Part shown: in pieces, positions 25,601 through 35,528 of the stretch
Position numbering within the stretch: the stretch's first letter is position 1
Layout: each line of letters begins with the position of its first letter
Origin: Pseudoalteromonas spongiae UST010723-006
GTDB lineage: Bacteria; Pseudomonadota; Gammaproteobacteria; Enterobacterales; Alteromonadaceae
Direction of reading: 5' to 3'
Length of the DNA: 64,000 nt
Assembly: GCF_000238255.3 (NCBI RefSeq)
Contig: NZ_CP011039.1
Span: 3,090,176-3,154,175, forward strand
Program-made: the position numbers and the translations under genes
Notes under the pieces: generated by a model
Seen by the model: only the letters and a program-made list of their open reading frames with translations
Databases searched by the model: none
What the model was told of the DNA's origin: nothing

Positions 25601-26488
25601 ATGACTCAACCGATTATCACCATTGAAAAGGCCATCAAATCATACAAAAGCTTGCGCGTAATCGATAAACTGAATTGGCAAGTTAACGAAGGCGATATTG
25701 TTGGCTTACTTGGAAAAAATGCCGCCGGTAAAAGCACCCTATTAGAATCGATTATGGGCCTGCGCCAATTAGATCAAGGCACAATTAAACTATGGGGTTA
25801 TGAATGGCATGAATTACCGCAAAGCAAAAAACAAAAAATTGGCTATGTAGCGCAAACCAGTTCTGCATTTGAATGGATGAAAGTAGCGCAATACACTGAT
25901 TACATTAGTCAGTTTTTTCCATCGTGGGATAAAGCCTATTGCGAAACCTTGCTAAAGCGCTGGCGCATCAGCCATGATCAGGTAATTGGCAAGCTTTCTG
26001 GTGGCCAAAAACAAATGCTAGACGTGGTGCAGGCATTATCAATTCGCCCTGAACTGCTGATCTTAGACGAACCTGTTGCACACCTTGATCCCAATATGCG
26101 CCGCGCCTTTTTAAAAGAAGTGATCGATTTGTGCTGTGAACACGGTACTACGGTGATTTTTTCAACTCATATTGTGTCTGACTTAGAACGCATTGCCAAT
26201 CGCGTTGCGGTACTGCAATTTGGTGTGATCCGCCACTACTACGAGCTTGATGCGCTCAAGGCAAGCATTGCCAAACTTAGCTTTACTAATAAATCAAAAG
26301 TTAACCTGCTGGAAAAAGACACGTCGATTAGCAGAGTTCAACAATTTGGTGACACAACCAACACTTGCATTATTGCACCATTGAAAAAGCCGATAGACGA
26401 GTGGTGTGCTTTTTACGATATTGATGCCACGATTCAGCCAATCAACCTGGAAGACTGGTATTTGGAGGTGGCAAATGAGTTTGTTTAA
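25601..26488 (+). CDS. ABC transporter ATP-binding protein
   Basis: 295 residues with Walker A GLLGKNAAGKSTLL, signature KLSGGQKQML, Walker B ELLILDEPVAHLD and the H-loop in IFSTHIVSDLE. The C-terminal about 80 residues form an accessory region seen in YtrB/EcsA-like exporters. It works with the permease encoded next, whose start lies inside the end of this gene (14-bp overlap). Together with the YtrA-type regulator this resembles envelope-stress export systems of the YtrAB type, but the substrate is unknown. Confidence 0.9.
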   Translation: MTQPIITIEKAIKSYKSLRVIDKLNWQVNEGDIVGLLGKNAAGKSTLLESIMGLRQLDQGTIKLWGYEWHELPQSKKQKIGYVAQTSSAFEWMKVAQYTDYISQFFPSWDKAYCETLLKRWRISHDQVIGKLSGGQKQMLDVVQALSIRPELLILDEPVAHLDPNMRRAFLKEVIDLCCEHGTTVIFSTHIVSDLERIANRVAVLQFGVIRHYYELDALKASIAKLSFTNKSKVNLLEKDTSISRVQQFGDTTNTCIIAPLKKPIDEWCAFYDIDATIQPINLEDWYLEVANEFV

Positions 26489-27746
26489 ATCAAACGCGTG
26501 GATTTTAATGCGCAGTGGCACAGTAACACTGCCATTTATGCTTGTGCTTTCAGTTGTATTTAATGCGTTATGGCTACAAAAATCACTCGACCCAAGCACC
26601 TTTCGCTATGTAAAAACCTATTTGCTAATAACCTGTTTGCCATCACTCTTTTTTGGCTTTTTGCTGGGAATTGGGCTGGCAAAACTAAAAACGCATTACC
26701 TATGGGCTGTAAATACGCTTTACCGTTTCTCAATATTAAAAAGCGCACTAATTTTAGCGGTGATAGGCTCATTACTAATGAGTTCGTTTATTACATTAAG
26801 CAGTGAGCTTTCACTGCATTACATTTTAATACCGGTTAGCTTTGCAATTATTGGACTACTAGTAAATTCGAGTGGCTCAGTTGTACACAATATTTTGCGT
26901 AACGTGTTTAGCTCATCGCTATTAATTTTAATGATGTTTGAAGCAACGCATGAAATAACCCAAATAATCATATTTGTAACAGCTTGCTACGCAATCTATA
27001 GCGCCTTTCAGTCACCGACTGGCAGAACTAAACTCAGTAAAACCCTGGTACCAACTGACCGCCAATCGGTCATTTGGTGGAACCAAAAATTAGCTACGTT
27101 TACCGCTAAATTTAAAAAGTCATTTAACAAAGATATCGCCTGGGCAGTATGTTACCCACAAACAAAAATTGGTTATTTAGGTGGCTATTTTGCCGCGATT
27201 TTTGGCTTTTTATTTGCGACCACAGATAACGAAGTACTTATAAACTTTATGTTGTTATCGCTCGTACTCGGATGCCAATTTCCAGTTTATCAAGAGTTCA
27301 ACCAGCTTAAACATCAAATAAAAGCAATCGCTCACTGCTTTGACAGCACCAGTCAGTTGATCAAACACATTATTTACACATTTGATAAAGTGGTATTGCG
27401 TAATACAGTGTTTATTTTTGCTGCAATGGTTGCCATCACTTTATTTAGGCAAGATGCGCAAGCAGCTGTGAAAATCGCCTTTTTAACCGTATTTGCAACA
27501 ACAATGTTTTTAGCGTTTGCGCCTTTATTAATCGTATACTTTTCAGGCTGTATAAATTTAAAGAATATCGCTCTTTTTGCAGTGATTTGTGTGTTAGAAG
27601 TTGGTGTGTTCGGACTAGTACATTACACCAGTGAGCAGCTTAGTATTTATTTGATTTGTATTTTGGTTGCCTTAATTACTATTCCAATGCGGTATTTCAC
27701 GCAACAATTGGCTATGCGTCAACCACTTGAAAGAATTATCAATTAA
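26475..27746 (+). CDS. ABC transporter permease, integral membrane protein
   Basis: 423 residues from the ATG at 26475, chosen for its GGAGGTGGCAA ribosome binding site inside the end of the ATPase gene; the frame extends further upstream but without translation signals. About ten hydrophobic segments are visible, with no soluble domain or enzyme motif. It overlaps the ATPase gene by 14 bp and belongs to the GntR-ATPase-permease operon. The sequence is not close to any permease family I can name. Its role rests on its hydrophobicity and operon position. Confidence 0.75.
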   Translation: MSLFKSNAWILMRSGTVTLPFMLVLSVVFNALWLQKSLDPSTFRYVKTYLLITCLPSLFFGFLLGIGLAKLKTHYLWAVNTLYRFSILKSALILAVIGSLLMSSFITLSSELSLHYILIPVSFAIIGLLVNSSGSVVHNILRNVFSSSLLILMMFEATHEITQIIIFVTACYAIYSAFQSPTGRTKLSKTLVPTDRQSVIWWNQKLATFTAKFKKSFNKDIAWAVCYPQTKIGYLGGYFAAIFGFLFATTDNEVLINFMLLSLVLGCQFPVYQEFNQLKHQIKAIAHCFDSTSQLIKHIIYTFDKVVLRNTVFIFAAMVAITLFRQDAQAAVKIAFLTVFATTMFLAFAPLLIVYFSGCINLKNIALFAVICVLEVGVFGLVHYTSEQLSIYLICILVALITIPMRYFTQQLAMRQPLERIIN

Positions 27747-27838
27747 CTTGTACTAGGTCAAAGATGATTGAATAAAATGCATTGTTCTATGTAATTCAAT
27801 AAGCTAGAGTAAAACAAAAGTAGTAATTATGTAGTACA

Positions 27839-28603
27839 GTGCAGTTTTTTCGATTTTTAAATATAAAAATTAGTTTAGCATTTGTTGCAGGCTGTTTGCT
27901 TTTAGCGCAACCCCTTGCGGCTGCTGAAAAAACGCATCCAATCACTTACTACACTGAGCTTTACCCACCTTCAAGTTATTATTACAACGATCAATTAATC
28001 GGCTTATCGGTCGATTTATTAAAGCTCATTTGGCACGACCAAGGTATCACCGAGCAACCTATATTAGTTGTGCCTTGGGCACGTGGCTATAAAGAAATTA
28101 GAGACAAACCAAATACGGCATTATTTGCCATGTCTAAAACAGCTGATCGTGCAGCAAAATTTAAATGGGTAGGGCCATTATTTACAGCAGAGTATTACAT
28201 TATTGCGCAACCGAATAGCGGTTTATTTATTACCGATATTTCGCAAGTCTTTGATAAATCTATTGCGGTTATTCGAAATGACGTAACGCAAAGTCTTATC
28301 TACGAAACGGATTTTCCACATCAACAAATTCTTGCTGCTAAAAGTATGGCTGATGCGCTAGCTTTGTTTAAAGCAAAGCGTGTCGACCTATTAGCGATTT
28401 CACGCTCAGGGTTGAACGCTGCTATAAAACAAAGAAAGCTTGGCAGCAAATTATTTCAACGTATTCTACTATTGAAAGTCGTTGATGATTACATTGCTTT
28501 TAGTAAAGACACACCTGATGAAATAGTGCAGGCATTTCAAACGAGTTTAAATAAACTAAAAACCCAACATTTGGCACTTAAGGAAGAATACAAGCTGAAC
28601 TAG
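27839..28603 (+). CDS. Periplasmic solute-binding protein (family 3-like)
   Basis: 254 residues with a GTG start at 27839, preceded in frame by no better start. The signal peptide is ISLAFVAGCLLLAQPLAAAE. The mature part opens ITYYTELYPPSSYYYNDQLI and continues GLSVDLLKLIWHDQG, the pattern of family 3 amino-acid-type binding proteins. MSKTADRAAKFKWVGPL is the usual central segment. No transporter gene is adjacent. Such stand-alone proteins of Alteromonadales may be sensory or act with a distant transporter. It lies 93 bp after the ABC operon and 10 bp before the prenyltransferase gene. Confidence 0.82.
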   Translation: MQFFRFLNIKISLAFVAGCLLLAQPLAAAEKTHPITYYTELYPPSSYYYNDQLIGLSVDLLKLIWHDQGITEQPILVVPWARGYKEIRDKPNTALFAMSKTADRAAKFKWVGPLFTAEYYIIAQPNSGLFITDISQVFDKSIAVIRNDVTQSLIYETDFPHQQILAAKSMADALALFKAKRVDLLAISRSGLNAAIKQRKLGSKLFQRILLLKVVDDYIAFSKDTPDEIVQAFQTSLNKLKTQHLALKEEYKLN

Positions 28604-28613
28604 GAGTGAGCAC

Positions 28614-29513
28614 ATGAACAAATACATAGCCGCGCTGCCCGCCATTCGCCCACCATTTTTAACGTTAGCGCCGCTGTCGTGTTTAGTTGGACTTGCATAC
28701 TGTACTTATCAAGGCATAACTATTGATATGTTTGATGCGCTACTAAGCGTGCTGGGTGCAATACTCGCTGCAATTGCCGTGAATACCATCAATGAATATC
28801 AAGATTTTCAAAGTGGTTTAGATTTAAATACCACGCCAACACCTTTTAGCGGAGGCAGCGGTTTATTAAAGCAAAACCCAACTCTCGCTCCCATAGTTAA
28901 GCGATACGCTGTTGGCTCTATAATTGCGGTGATATTAATTGGTGTATTTTTTATTTTTCGCATTGGCGCTGCGCTTATACCAATTGGTTTACTTGGCCTA
29001 TTGATAGTAGTGAGTTATACCAAGGTGCTTAACAAACACCCTTGGCTATGTTTTATTGCACCGGGTATCGGCTTTGCTATTCTAATGCCTGTTGGCGCAT
29101 ATTTAGTGCAAACGGGTAACATTAGTTACTCATTAGTCGCGATTAGTTTAGTGCCGTTTTTAATCACCAATAACCTACTGCTAATAAACCAACTACCCGA
29201 CATAGTCGCCGACAAAAGCGTTGGCCGCAAACATATCGCTATTTACTATGGCGTTAACGTTGCTCGCTGGGTATTTGCGTTGTCATTGATTTCGGCATTT
29301 GCTGGCTTAGTGTGTTTAGTAATGATTGGTCTTCTGCCTAAGCTTGCGTTAATCGCGTTACTGCCTCTCGTACTTTGTTTGCTTTCCTTGGTATACTTGT
29401 TCCGTTTAGGCGATAACATAGCACAGCATTTACCTGCGATGGGCATGATAGCTGCTGCGGCAAACCTTACGCCATTAATGTTATCTCTCGCTTTATTTAT
29501 GAGTAAAAGTTAA
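28614..29513 (+). CDS. UbiA-family prenyltransferase
   Basis: 299 residues, about eight to nine membrane helices. The first Asp-rich motif lies in NTINEYQDFQSGLDLN and the second in LPDIVADKSVGRKHIA, both typical of UbiA/MenA-type enzymes that bind the Mg-diphosphate of a polyprenyl donor. The ribosome binding site AGGAGTGAG is strong. MenA (1,4-dihydroxy-2-naphthoate prenyltransferase) is the closest named type I would propose, but the neighbours are not quinone genes, so the acceptor stays open. Confidence 0.82.
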   Translation: MNKYIAALPAIRPPFLTLAPLSCLVGLAYCTYQGITIDMFDALLSVLGAILAAIAVNTINEYQDFQSGLDLNTTPTPFSGGSGLLKQNPTLAPIVKRYAVGSIIAVILIGVFFIFRIGAALIPIGLLGLLIVVSYTKVLNKHPWLCFIAPGIGFAILMPVGAYLVQTGNISYSLVAISLVPFLITNNLLLINQLPDIVADKSVGRKHIAIYYGVNVARWVFALSLISAFAGLVCLVMIGLLPKLALIALLPLVLCLLSLVYLFRLGDNIAQHLPAMGMIAAAANLTPLMLSLALFMSKS

Positions 29514-29519
29514 ATACCA

Positions 29520-30014
29520 ATGACCATTAGTTACCAATTCACGCTCGACAAAGCATACCTTGAAGAGTGTTTTGACGAATCACTGCCACACAGTCCTCAC
29601 CAAACACCAAAATACGGCTTTGCAGGCAGTTTTATTGGCATTGGAATGGGGCTTATTATCTTTACCGAGATTGGTGGCGTAGCGCCTTACATTATGGTTG
29701 GTTTAGGCATTTTAGAATTTATCAGTTTCTACTATCGCCGTCCTTGGTGGCTTACTCGCCAGATGTGGAGCAGGGCATCGAATTCGACTGTCACCATTAC
29801 CCTAAATGAAGATGGCATAGAAAGTAAAAACCCCTACACCGAATCACTGCTTGAATGGGATCAAATCAAAGAAATCATCCACACACCAAAAGGTATGCTT
29901 TTTGTTAATTACAAAGGCCAACAAACTTATCTTTCAAAAGCGTTTATGCCAGAAGATAGCGAAAGCTATATTGAAAAGCAGATTGCCGTTTATAAGGTGA
30001 AAATAACGCGATAA
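29520..30014 (+). CDS. YcxB-like membrane protein
   Basis: 164 residues: a polar N-terminus, two adjacent membrane helices (AGSFIGIGMGLIIFTEIGG, then YIMVGLGILEFISFYY), then a soluble domain TVTITLNEDGIESKNPYTES followed by LLEWDQIKEIIHTPKGMLF. That is the YcxB C-terminal fold pattern. Function unknown. It begins 6 bp after the prenyltransferase stop and ends at a terminator, suggesting a transcript with the prenyltransferase and perhaps the binding-protein gene. Confidence 0.75.
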   Translation: MTISYQFTLDKAYLEECFDESLPHSPHQTPKYGFAGSFIGIGMGLIIFTEIGGVAPYIMVGLGILEFISFYYRRPWWLTRQMWSRASNSTVTITLNEDGIESKNPYTESLLEWDQIKEIIHTPKGMLFVNYKGQQTYLSKAFMPEDSESYIEKQIAVYKVKITR

Positions 30015-30034
30015 CACAGCATTTGCTGTGTTAT
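30011..30034. terminator. Terminator between YcxB-like gene and convergent diguanylate cyclase gene
   Basis: Perfect 11-bp arms ATAACACAGCA / TGCTGTGTTAT around TT overlap the YcxB-like stop. The stem is strong but the T-run is short; it may serve both converging genes. Confidence 0.65.
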
Positions 30035-30043
30035 TCATTGGTG

Positions 30044-31129
30044 TTAAAGGGTCGCGACACGATTGCGACCACTTCGTTTGGCTCTATACAAGGCCTCATC
30101 CGCTTGTTTAACTGCATTGTAAAAGGCAACCACTGAATGGACTTCTGCCACACCAAAACTGGCAGTTAGCGCTAAATTCTCGCCACTTTCCAAATTAACC
30201 GGATGCTCTTCAATATTCTTACGTAATTTTTCTGCGATTTGCACCGCTTGACGCATCGATGCGTGGGGCAAGCAAATAATAAACTCTTCACCGCCGTAGC
30301 GCGCTACGACATCCGAATAACGCAATTGATTTTGCATTAATTTAGCTATGTGCATCAATGCTTTATCACCAATATCGTGACCATAGTTATCATTTACGTC
30401 TTTAAAGCGGTCGATATCACACATAATCACCGCCATAGGCAGCAATTCCGCGGTATTTTTTTCCATTTTTGTTAAGAAAATAGCATCAATAAATCGACGA
30501 TTTGGCAAACCTGTTAACGCATCGGTATTGGCTTTTTGTTTTTGATTGTAGGTAATATTGGTAATAGCTTGATGACTTTTATCGCGAAAATATTCACTAA
30601 TAAATGCAAAAAATACCACCAGCGAAAAGCCCGATAAAAATCGCGACTTTTCAACGTGACCATAATTTGCTTGACCAAAATCTGGTCCATATAACTGAAA
30701 AACAATGGCACTTAACGCAAGTGCTGTAAGCAATAATCCGGACCGAACACCCAACATAGTAAATACCACAACTGGATAAAACATAATCCAATAAAGCGCA
30801 GTGTTTTCCTTTCCGCCGGTGTAAACCAATAAAATACTTAGTAGCAAGACAGTAAGTGCAATGCCAATACTGCAATATTTAAGTTGTCGAGTACTAAAGT
30901 AAATTACCACATTAATAAATACGGCAATGAGAGCGCCCAACAAAGTAATGCTTAAAAGCCACGGGTAAGTTTGAAAGTTTGCTAACAACAACCCTGAAAA
31001 CACTACCAAAGCGATACCAGACATTGCCAAAAATGAAAAAACTCTGCGTTTTAGTTCGGCGCTGTGTAAGCCATCAACTTCAATAAAGCTTCGCCATAGA
31101 TCGGTTGTATGAGAGTTATTTTGCTGCAT
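30044..31129 (-). CDS. Membrane-bound diguanylate cyclase
   Basis: 361 residues. Six membrane helices occupy about residues 28-185, followed by a linker and a GGDEF domain (ANTDALTGLPNRRFIDAIF). The active site is GGEEF at residues 279-283 and an intact inhibitory I-site RYSD lies at 270-273, so feedback inhibition by cyclic di-GMP is expected. This contrasts with the soluble cyclase at 2954. The membrane part is not a named sensory domain I can confirm; it resembles the unspecified multi-helix sensors common in marine bacteria. Confidence 0.9.
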   Translation of the reverse strand: MQQNNSHTTDLWRSFIEVDGLHSAELKRRVFSFLAMSGIALVVFSGLLLANFQTYPWLLSITLLGALIAVFINVVIYFSTRQLKYCSIGIALTVLLLSILLVYTGGKENTALYWIMFYPVVVFTMLGVRSGLLLTALALSAIVFQLYGPDFGQANYGHVEKSRFLSGFSLVVFFAFISEYFRDKSHQAITNITYNQKQKANTDALTGLPNRRFIDAIFLTKMEKNTAELLPMAVIMCDIDRFKDVNDNYGHDIGDKALMHIAKLMQNQLRYSDVVARYGGEEFIICLPHASMRQAVQIAEKLRKNIEEHPVNLESGENLALTASFGVAEVHSVVAFYNAVKQADEALYRAKRSGRNRVATL

Positions 31130-31253
31130 TTTTAATTTTTGTATTTATTGTTGTAGAAGTTAACTAAGTTCATTCGAGTACCGAACAACTAGCACTAAGT
31201 TTAATGCAGACTTGGTAAAAAGCTAATCTCGCACAATACCAAGCCACGTAACA

Positions 31254-32564
31254 CTATTTAGCTAAAAACAGTGCGAGTTCGTTAGTTAACTCAGAATAAT
31301 AAGGGTTGTAACTTAAACGCTGAAAAAGCGCATGCTTTTCCCCAGCAAGCGGTGTTTTTTCCGAAGCTGGAATATTGGGCGTTACTTTGCAAGCATTGTA
31401 TTTTTCTGCGTCCGCCAAATAATGGCCGCAGTTTCGATATACAGCATGCTCACCATAATGGATATTGCTTGGCGCATTAGGAATTGCGGTATGCGCCATT
31501 TGTAGTTGGTCATCACACTTTGGCATGCATTGCGGTGTTACTAACTTTACATTTTTAAATGCACTCAGCTGATTTGCATTATCACGTTCGCCGTAATAAA
31601 CCAAAGTGAGTGGTGTAGGGGTTTTACGTTGCCACTGGACCAGTAAATCAAGTGTTGCGGCAGTATCAATTGTCATATCATGCTCTGGCACAGCAACAAA
31701 CATAGGTACATTGTGCGTAATATGGCGTTTTGTCAGAGGATATACATCACTCATTAAATGATGTACTTGTGCACCAGCATTAATCGGAAACGATTCATAC
31801 TTGGCAAAATCAACATCTGCGTCTTTATCGAGCCAATTTAAAAAAGGCACATAATCAATGTACTGCGCAAGCCACGACATTGAATTTTTAGCCTTTGTCG
31901 CTGGCGCAAACAGCATTACACCAGATAATTTAGGGCTCAGAGACTCTCGCGTAAGCATATAATCTAAAATAAGACCGGCTCCTGTTGAGAAGCCGCCTAA
32001 ATATACCTGCTCAAAATCATTAAGTGATTGCTCAATCGCAAATGCACTCTGTGCGCGCCAATCATTGTAATCAACATAACGTAAATGCTCCGCAGCAGTG
32101 CCGTGACCTGGCAGCAATACAGTACGTACATTGAACCCTTGCTGGTGGTAAAACGCGGATAAATCATGAAAACTATACGGCGAATCGGTTAAACCGTGGA
32201 TTAGCAGCACCACTTTATCGCTATTTGCGTGTGTTAATTGATACGGTTTTACTAAATCAGCAATGGTTGGTGAGCTAATATTTTGCTGGGCTAAAACATA
32301 GTTATTAACAGGGCAAGGTACATTTGCACGGGGGTTGAGCGCTGTTATTTGCTGCTCGGTTTGCACTAAATAATCTTCGAAATTAAGGTCGGATAAATCA
32401 AGAACTTTAGCAACATCGGATTTAGCTAAAAACCGATAGCTACCCTCACTAATTGAGTGGTTGATTAACTTAACGTCTGCACTTTGAGATAGGCAATTTG
32501 CAAAGCTACTAGCACTTATAAAAAATAGTAAAATGCCTAATGTTTTAAATACGTTAATCATCAA
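31254..32564 (-). CDS. Secreted alpha/beta hydrolase
   Basis: 436 residues with an N-terminal signal peptide (INVFKTLGILLFFISASSFA). The hydrolase core contains VVLLIHGLTDSPYSFHDL (oxyanion region) and the nucleophile elbow GGFSTG with Ser193. Candidate acid and base are in VAVPEHDMTID and YRNCGHYL. Six cysteines (CLSQ, CPV, CMPKC, NCGH and others) suggest disulfide bonds, consistent with export to the periplasm or outside. An esterase or lipase-like role is likely; the substrate is unknown. Confidence 0.82.
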   Translation of the reverse strand: MMINVFKTLGILLFFISASSFANCLSQSADVKLINHSISEGSYRFLAKSDVAKVLDLSDLNFEDYLVQTEQQITALNPRANVPCPVNNYVLAQQNISSPTIADLVKPYQLTHANSDKVVLLIHGLTDSPYSFHDLSAFYHQQGFNVRTVLLPGHGTAAEHLRYVDYNDWRAQSAFAIEQSLNDFEQVYLGGFSTGAGLILDYMLTRESLSPKLSGVMLFAPATKAKNSMSWLAQYIDYVPFLNWLDKDADVDFAKYESFPINAGAQVHHLMSDVYPLTKRHITHNVPMFVAVPEHDMTIDTAATLDLLVQWQRKTPTPLTLVYYGERDNANQLSAFKNVKLVTPQCMPKCDDQLQMAHTAIPNAPSNIHYGEHAVYRNCGHYLADAEKYNACKVTPNIPASEKTPLAGEKHALFQRLSYNPYYSELTNELALFLAK

Positions 32565-32689
32565 ACCAACCTTTAGGTTTTATTGGAATAACAAAATACT
32601 ACCTCAATTTACAACATAAGCTGATCTAAAATTATCTAATAACTTATACGAATGTAAACAATGCGTGGTAATACGCTTTGTGGGAAACG

Positions 32690-33280
32690 TTAATAACGCT
32701 TAATAAACTCTAGCAAACGATTGTTTGCTGGCATTTCGTGATCGGTAATCAATTCAAGACCCGCTTTTGCTGCCAGTTGGCAGATCCATTCAAAATCTCG
32801 AATACCGTGGGTGTTGTCTTTCACTTTTAACCATTGGTCAAACTCTGCATTTGACGGTGATATAAACTCACCATGGTAGTTAAATGGTCCATAAATACAC
32901 AGCGTGCCATTTTGCGCTAAAAAGCGATTAACTTTTTCAAAAAACGCTTCAACAAGTTGAGGGCTAACAATATGCAGGGTATTGGCGGTAAATATGCCAT
33001 CGTATTGTGCTATTTGCCAAGGCTCTGCAATATCGAGTGCTAGTGGCGGCAATAAGTTAGGTGATGGAAAGGCATCAAGCCATGCCATCATACCTTGATG
33101 ATTTGCTAACACATCGCTGGTTTGCCAACTAAGGTGAGCAAGAGCAGGGGCAAAATACACCGCGTGTTGCCCACTGCCTGAACCTATCTCTAAAACACTG
33201 GTTGCATTAGAAAATGCCGATTTAAGAATGGATAAAATCGGATCTTTATTATTCTCACAGGCTTTAGAGTAGGGTTGCAT
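32690..33280 (-). CDS. DUF938 SAM-dependent methyltransferase-like protein
   Basis: 196 residues from the ATG at 33280, which lies 1 bp after the stop of the peptidase gene; the frame is open further upstream but would overlap that gene. SAM-binding motif I is SVLEIGSGSGQHAVYFA, and later GIFTANTLHIVS and LCIYGPFNYHGEF match the DUF938 family. Reaction and acceptor are unknown. Coupled translation with oligopeptidase B is likely from the spacing. Confidence 0.85.
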   Translation of the reverse strand: MQPYSKACENNKDPILSILKSAFSNATSVLEIGSGSGQHAVYFAPALAHLSWQTSDVLANHQGMMAWLDAFPSPNLLPPLALDIAEPWQIAQYDGIFTANTLHIVSPQLVEAFFEKVNRFLAQNGTLCIYGPFNYHGEFISPSNAEFDQWLKVKDNTHGIRDFEWICQLAAKAGLELITDHEMPANNRLLEFIKRY

Positions 33281-33281
33281 A

Positions 33282-35357
33282 CTATTTCTCTGAAAGTAAC
33301 GAAAGGAAGAAAGCAAGTACTAGCGCACGCTCTTTTAAGCTTTTAAAACGCCCAGATGCGCCACCGTGACCACTATCCATATCGGTTTTAAATAACAGTA
33401 AGTTATTATCTGTTTTGTACTCACGTAACTTAGCAACCCATTTCATCGGTTCCCAGTACTGAACTTGCGAGTCATGAAAACCGGTAGTTACTAAAATATT
33501 CGGGTAGTCTTGCGCGCTAATATTATCGTATGGCGAATACGCTTTAATCCATTCATAGGCATCGCGTTCATTTGGATTGCCCCATTCATCATACTCATTA
33601 GTCGTTAGTGGAATACTTTCATCTAACATGGTGGTTAACACATCTAAGAAAGGAACGGTGCAATCAATACCTAAATAAAGCTCCGGCGCTTGGTTAACCA
33701 CAGCGCCCATTAATAAACCACCAGCACTGCCGCCCGAAGCAAATACTTTATCTTTAGCACCGTAGCCACTTTCAACCAGCGCCCGTGTTACATCGATAAA
33801 ATCATTAAAACTATTTTGCTTATGTTGCATTTTACCTTGCTCGTACCATTCGCGGCCAAGCATTTCAGAGCCTCGAACATGCGAGATAGCATAAACAAAC
33901 CCTCTATCGAGCAAGCTTAGATTATGCGCCGAAAAGTTAGGGTCGATGGTAATGCCATAAGCGCCATAACCATATTGGTACAGCGGATTTGTGCCATCGT
34001 GTTTAAACATATCTTTGCGGTAAACCAAGGATACTGGAATATCGACACCATCGCGGCTAGTGACCATCAAGCGCTCAGCTTGATAATGTGCTGCATCAAA
34101 ATCACCCTGTACTTTTTGTTGCTTAAGCAAACGTTTTTCACCTGTGTTTAGGTCAAACTCAAATAAGCTACTTGGCGTGGTTAAACTTGAATAGAAAATA
34201 CGTGCAGTGTTGGTATCTGGCTCTGGGTTATCACCAATACCGGCAAAAAAGCATGGATCGTCAAAGGCAAGGGCAAAGTGCTCACCGTTATTTGGGTAGA
34301 TAACAAAACGAATTTGGCCCAATTCGCGCTCTGTCACGACTTTAAACTGAGTAAATAATTCAACACCTTCCACCAGTACATTAGTACGGTGCGCAACAAA
34401 TGATTGCCACAGTGATTTGTCTTGAATAGTTTGCGCGGTAGCAGTAAAAATACAAAAGTTCTTCGCCTGCCAGTTGGAATAAATAACGTATTCGTCGCCC
34501 AATTTATCAATATCGTAAATATGGTTTTCTTCACGGGGAATTAAGCGTTTAAACTCGCCAAAAGGGTTGTTGGCATCGAGCACTAAGCAATCGGTAGTTT
34601 CGGTAGCGGCAAGATCTATCATCAGTAGGCTATCGTCACGGCTTTTGCCAAGCCCCATGTAAAAACTGTGATCACCTTCTTCATAAACCAGCACATCATC
34701 ATTTTGTGATGTACCCAACACATGACGGTAGACTTGATAGCCCAGCAAAGTTTGTAAGTCCTTCCTTACATAAAATACCGTTTTATTATCATTAGCCCAA
34801 ATAATTTGGCCTTCAGTATTTTCAAGTACATCATCTAAATAGGTATTTGAATCAATATGCTTAAAACGTACAGTGTAAATGCGGCGGCTATCGGTATCTT
34901 CTGAATACGCGAGTAATTCATCATTTGGGCTAATGCCAATTTCACCTAAGTCATAAAACTCATGTTCACTAGCAAGCACATTAACATCTAATAAAAGGGT
35001 TTTATTGTCGCCAGTCGCGCTGGTCGCTCGGTAATGACGCGCATATTCTTCGTCACCCGTTACTTCGCTGTGATACCAATACTTGCCATCTTTTACTGGT
35101 ACCGTGCTGTCATCTTTTTCAATGCGCCCTTTAAGCTCTTCAAACAATTCGGTTTGCAGTGTTTCACTTGGTTTTAATACAGCATCGCAATAGTTATTTT
35201 CAGCGATTAAGTGATCAAGCACGGCTTGGTCAGCGCGTGCGTCATCGCGCATCCAGTAATAGTTGTCTATGCGTTCTTGATTGTGTGAACGAAGTGTTGT
35301 TGCTGTTTTAGTCGCAATTGGTGCACGAGCTGTACGGTCTAAACGTAAAGTTGTCAT
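33282..35357 (-). CDS. ptrB: Oligopeptidase B (S9 family)
   Basis: 691 residues, the usual length. An N-terminal seven-bladed propeller is followed by a C-terminal hydrolase domain with the nucleophile Ser544 in ASGGSAGGLLMG, an Asp in GFHDSQVQYWEP and the His in SGHGGASGRF. SAGGL, HVRGSEMLGREWYEQGK and YEWIKAYSPYDN are strongly conserved in PtrB. The enzyme cleaves short peptides after Arg or Lys in the cytoplasm; no signal peptide is present. Acidic residues expected for basic-residue specificity are present but were not mapped individually. Confidence 0.92.
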   Translation of the reverse strand: MTTLRLDRTARAPIATKTATTLRSHNQERIDNYYWMRDDARADQAVLDHLIAENNYCDAVLKPSETLQTELFEELKGRIEKDDSTVPVKDGKYWYHSEVTGDEEYARHYRATSATGDNKTLLLDVNVLASEHEFYDLGEIGISPNDELLAYSEDTDSRRIYTVRFKHIDSNTYLDDVLENTEGQIIWANDNKTVFYVRKDLQTLLGYQVYRHVLGTSQNDDVLVYEEGDHSFYMGLGKSRDDSLLMIDLAATETTDCLVLDANNPFGEFKRLIPREENHIYDIDKLGDEYVIYSNWQAKNFCIFTATAQTIQDKSLWQSFVAHRTNVLVEGVELFTQFKVVTERELGQIRFVIYPNNGEHFALAFDDPCFFAGIGDNPEPDTNTARIFYSSLTTPSSLFEFDLNTGEKRLLKQQKVQGDFDAAHYQAERLMVTSRDGVDIPVSLVYRKDMFKHDGTNPLYQYGYGAYGITIDPNFSAHNLSLLDRGFVYAISHVRGSEMLGREWYEQGKMQHKQNSFNDFIDVTRALVESGYGAKDKVFASGGSAGGLLMGAVVNQAPELYLGIDCTVPFLDVLTTMLDESIPLTTNEYDEWGNPNERDAYEWIKAYSPYDNISAQDYPNILVTTGFHDSQVQYWEPMKWVAKLREYKTDNNLLLFKTDMDSGHGGASGRFKSLKERALVLAFFLSLLSEK

Positions 35358-35528
35358 GGAGTGAGCAGTAAACCCAAAATATTAGCGTTAGTAATAGCCG
35401 CAGTTTAGCAAAATTAAGCATCGTTAACATTAAGTTACTTTTTACGTTTTAAATCCATTTTTGCTTTGGGTAGACTCATTTATTGATAAAAACAAAAATT
35501 TCACTTTGAAGGTACCAAGGGAAACACA

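Noticed and set aside
25200..27746. Gliding/antibiotic exporter with known substrate
   Set aside because: The GntR-ATPase-permease set resembles YtrAB only in layout; the permease gives no substrate clue.
29515..29525. ATACCAAT sequence near the YcxB-like start as a second copy of the inverted-repeat element
   Set aside because: Only eight bases match and no inverted partner follows.
33278..33316. DUF938 gene start overlapping the peptidase gene
   Set aside because: The upstream start at 33316 would overlap ptrB by 35 bp; the ATG at 33280, 1 bp after the ptrB stop, is more economical and begins the conserved region.
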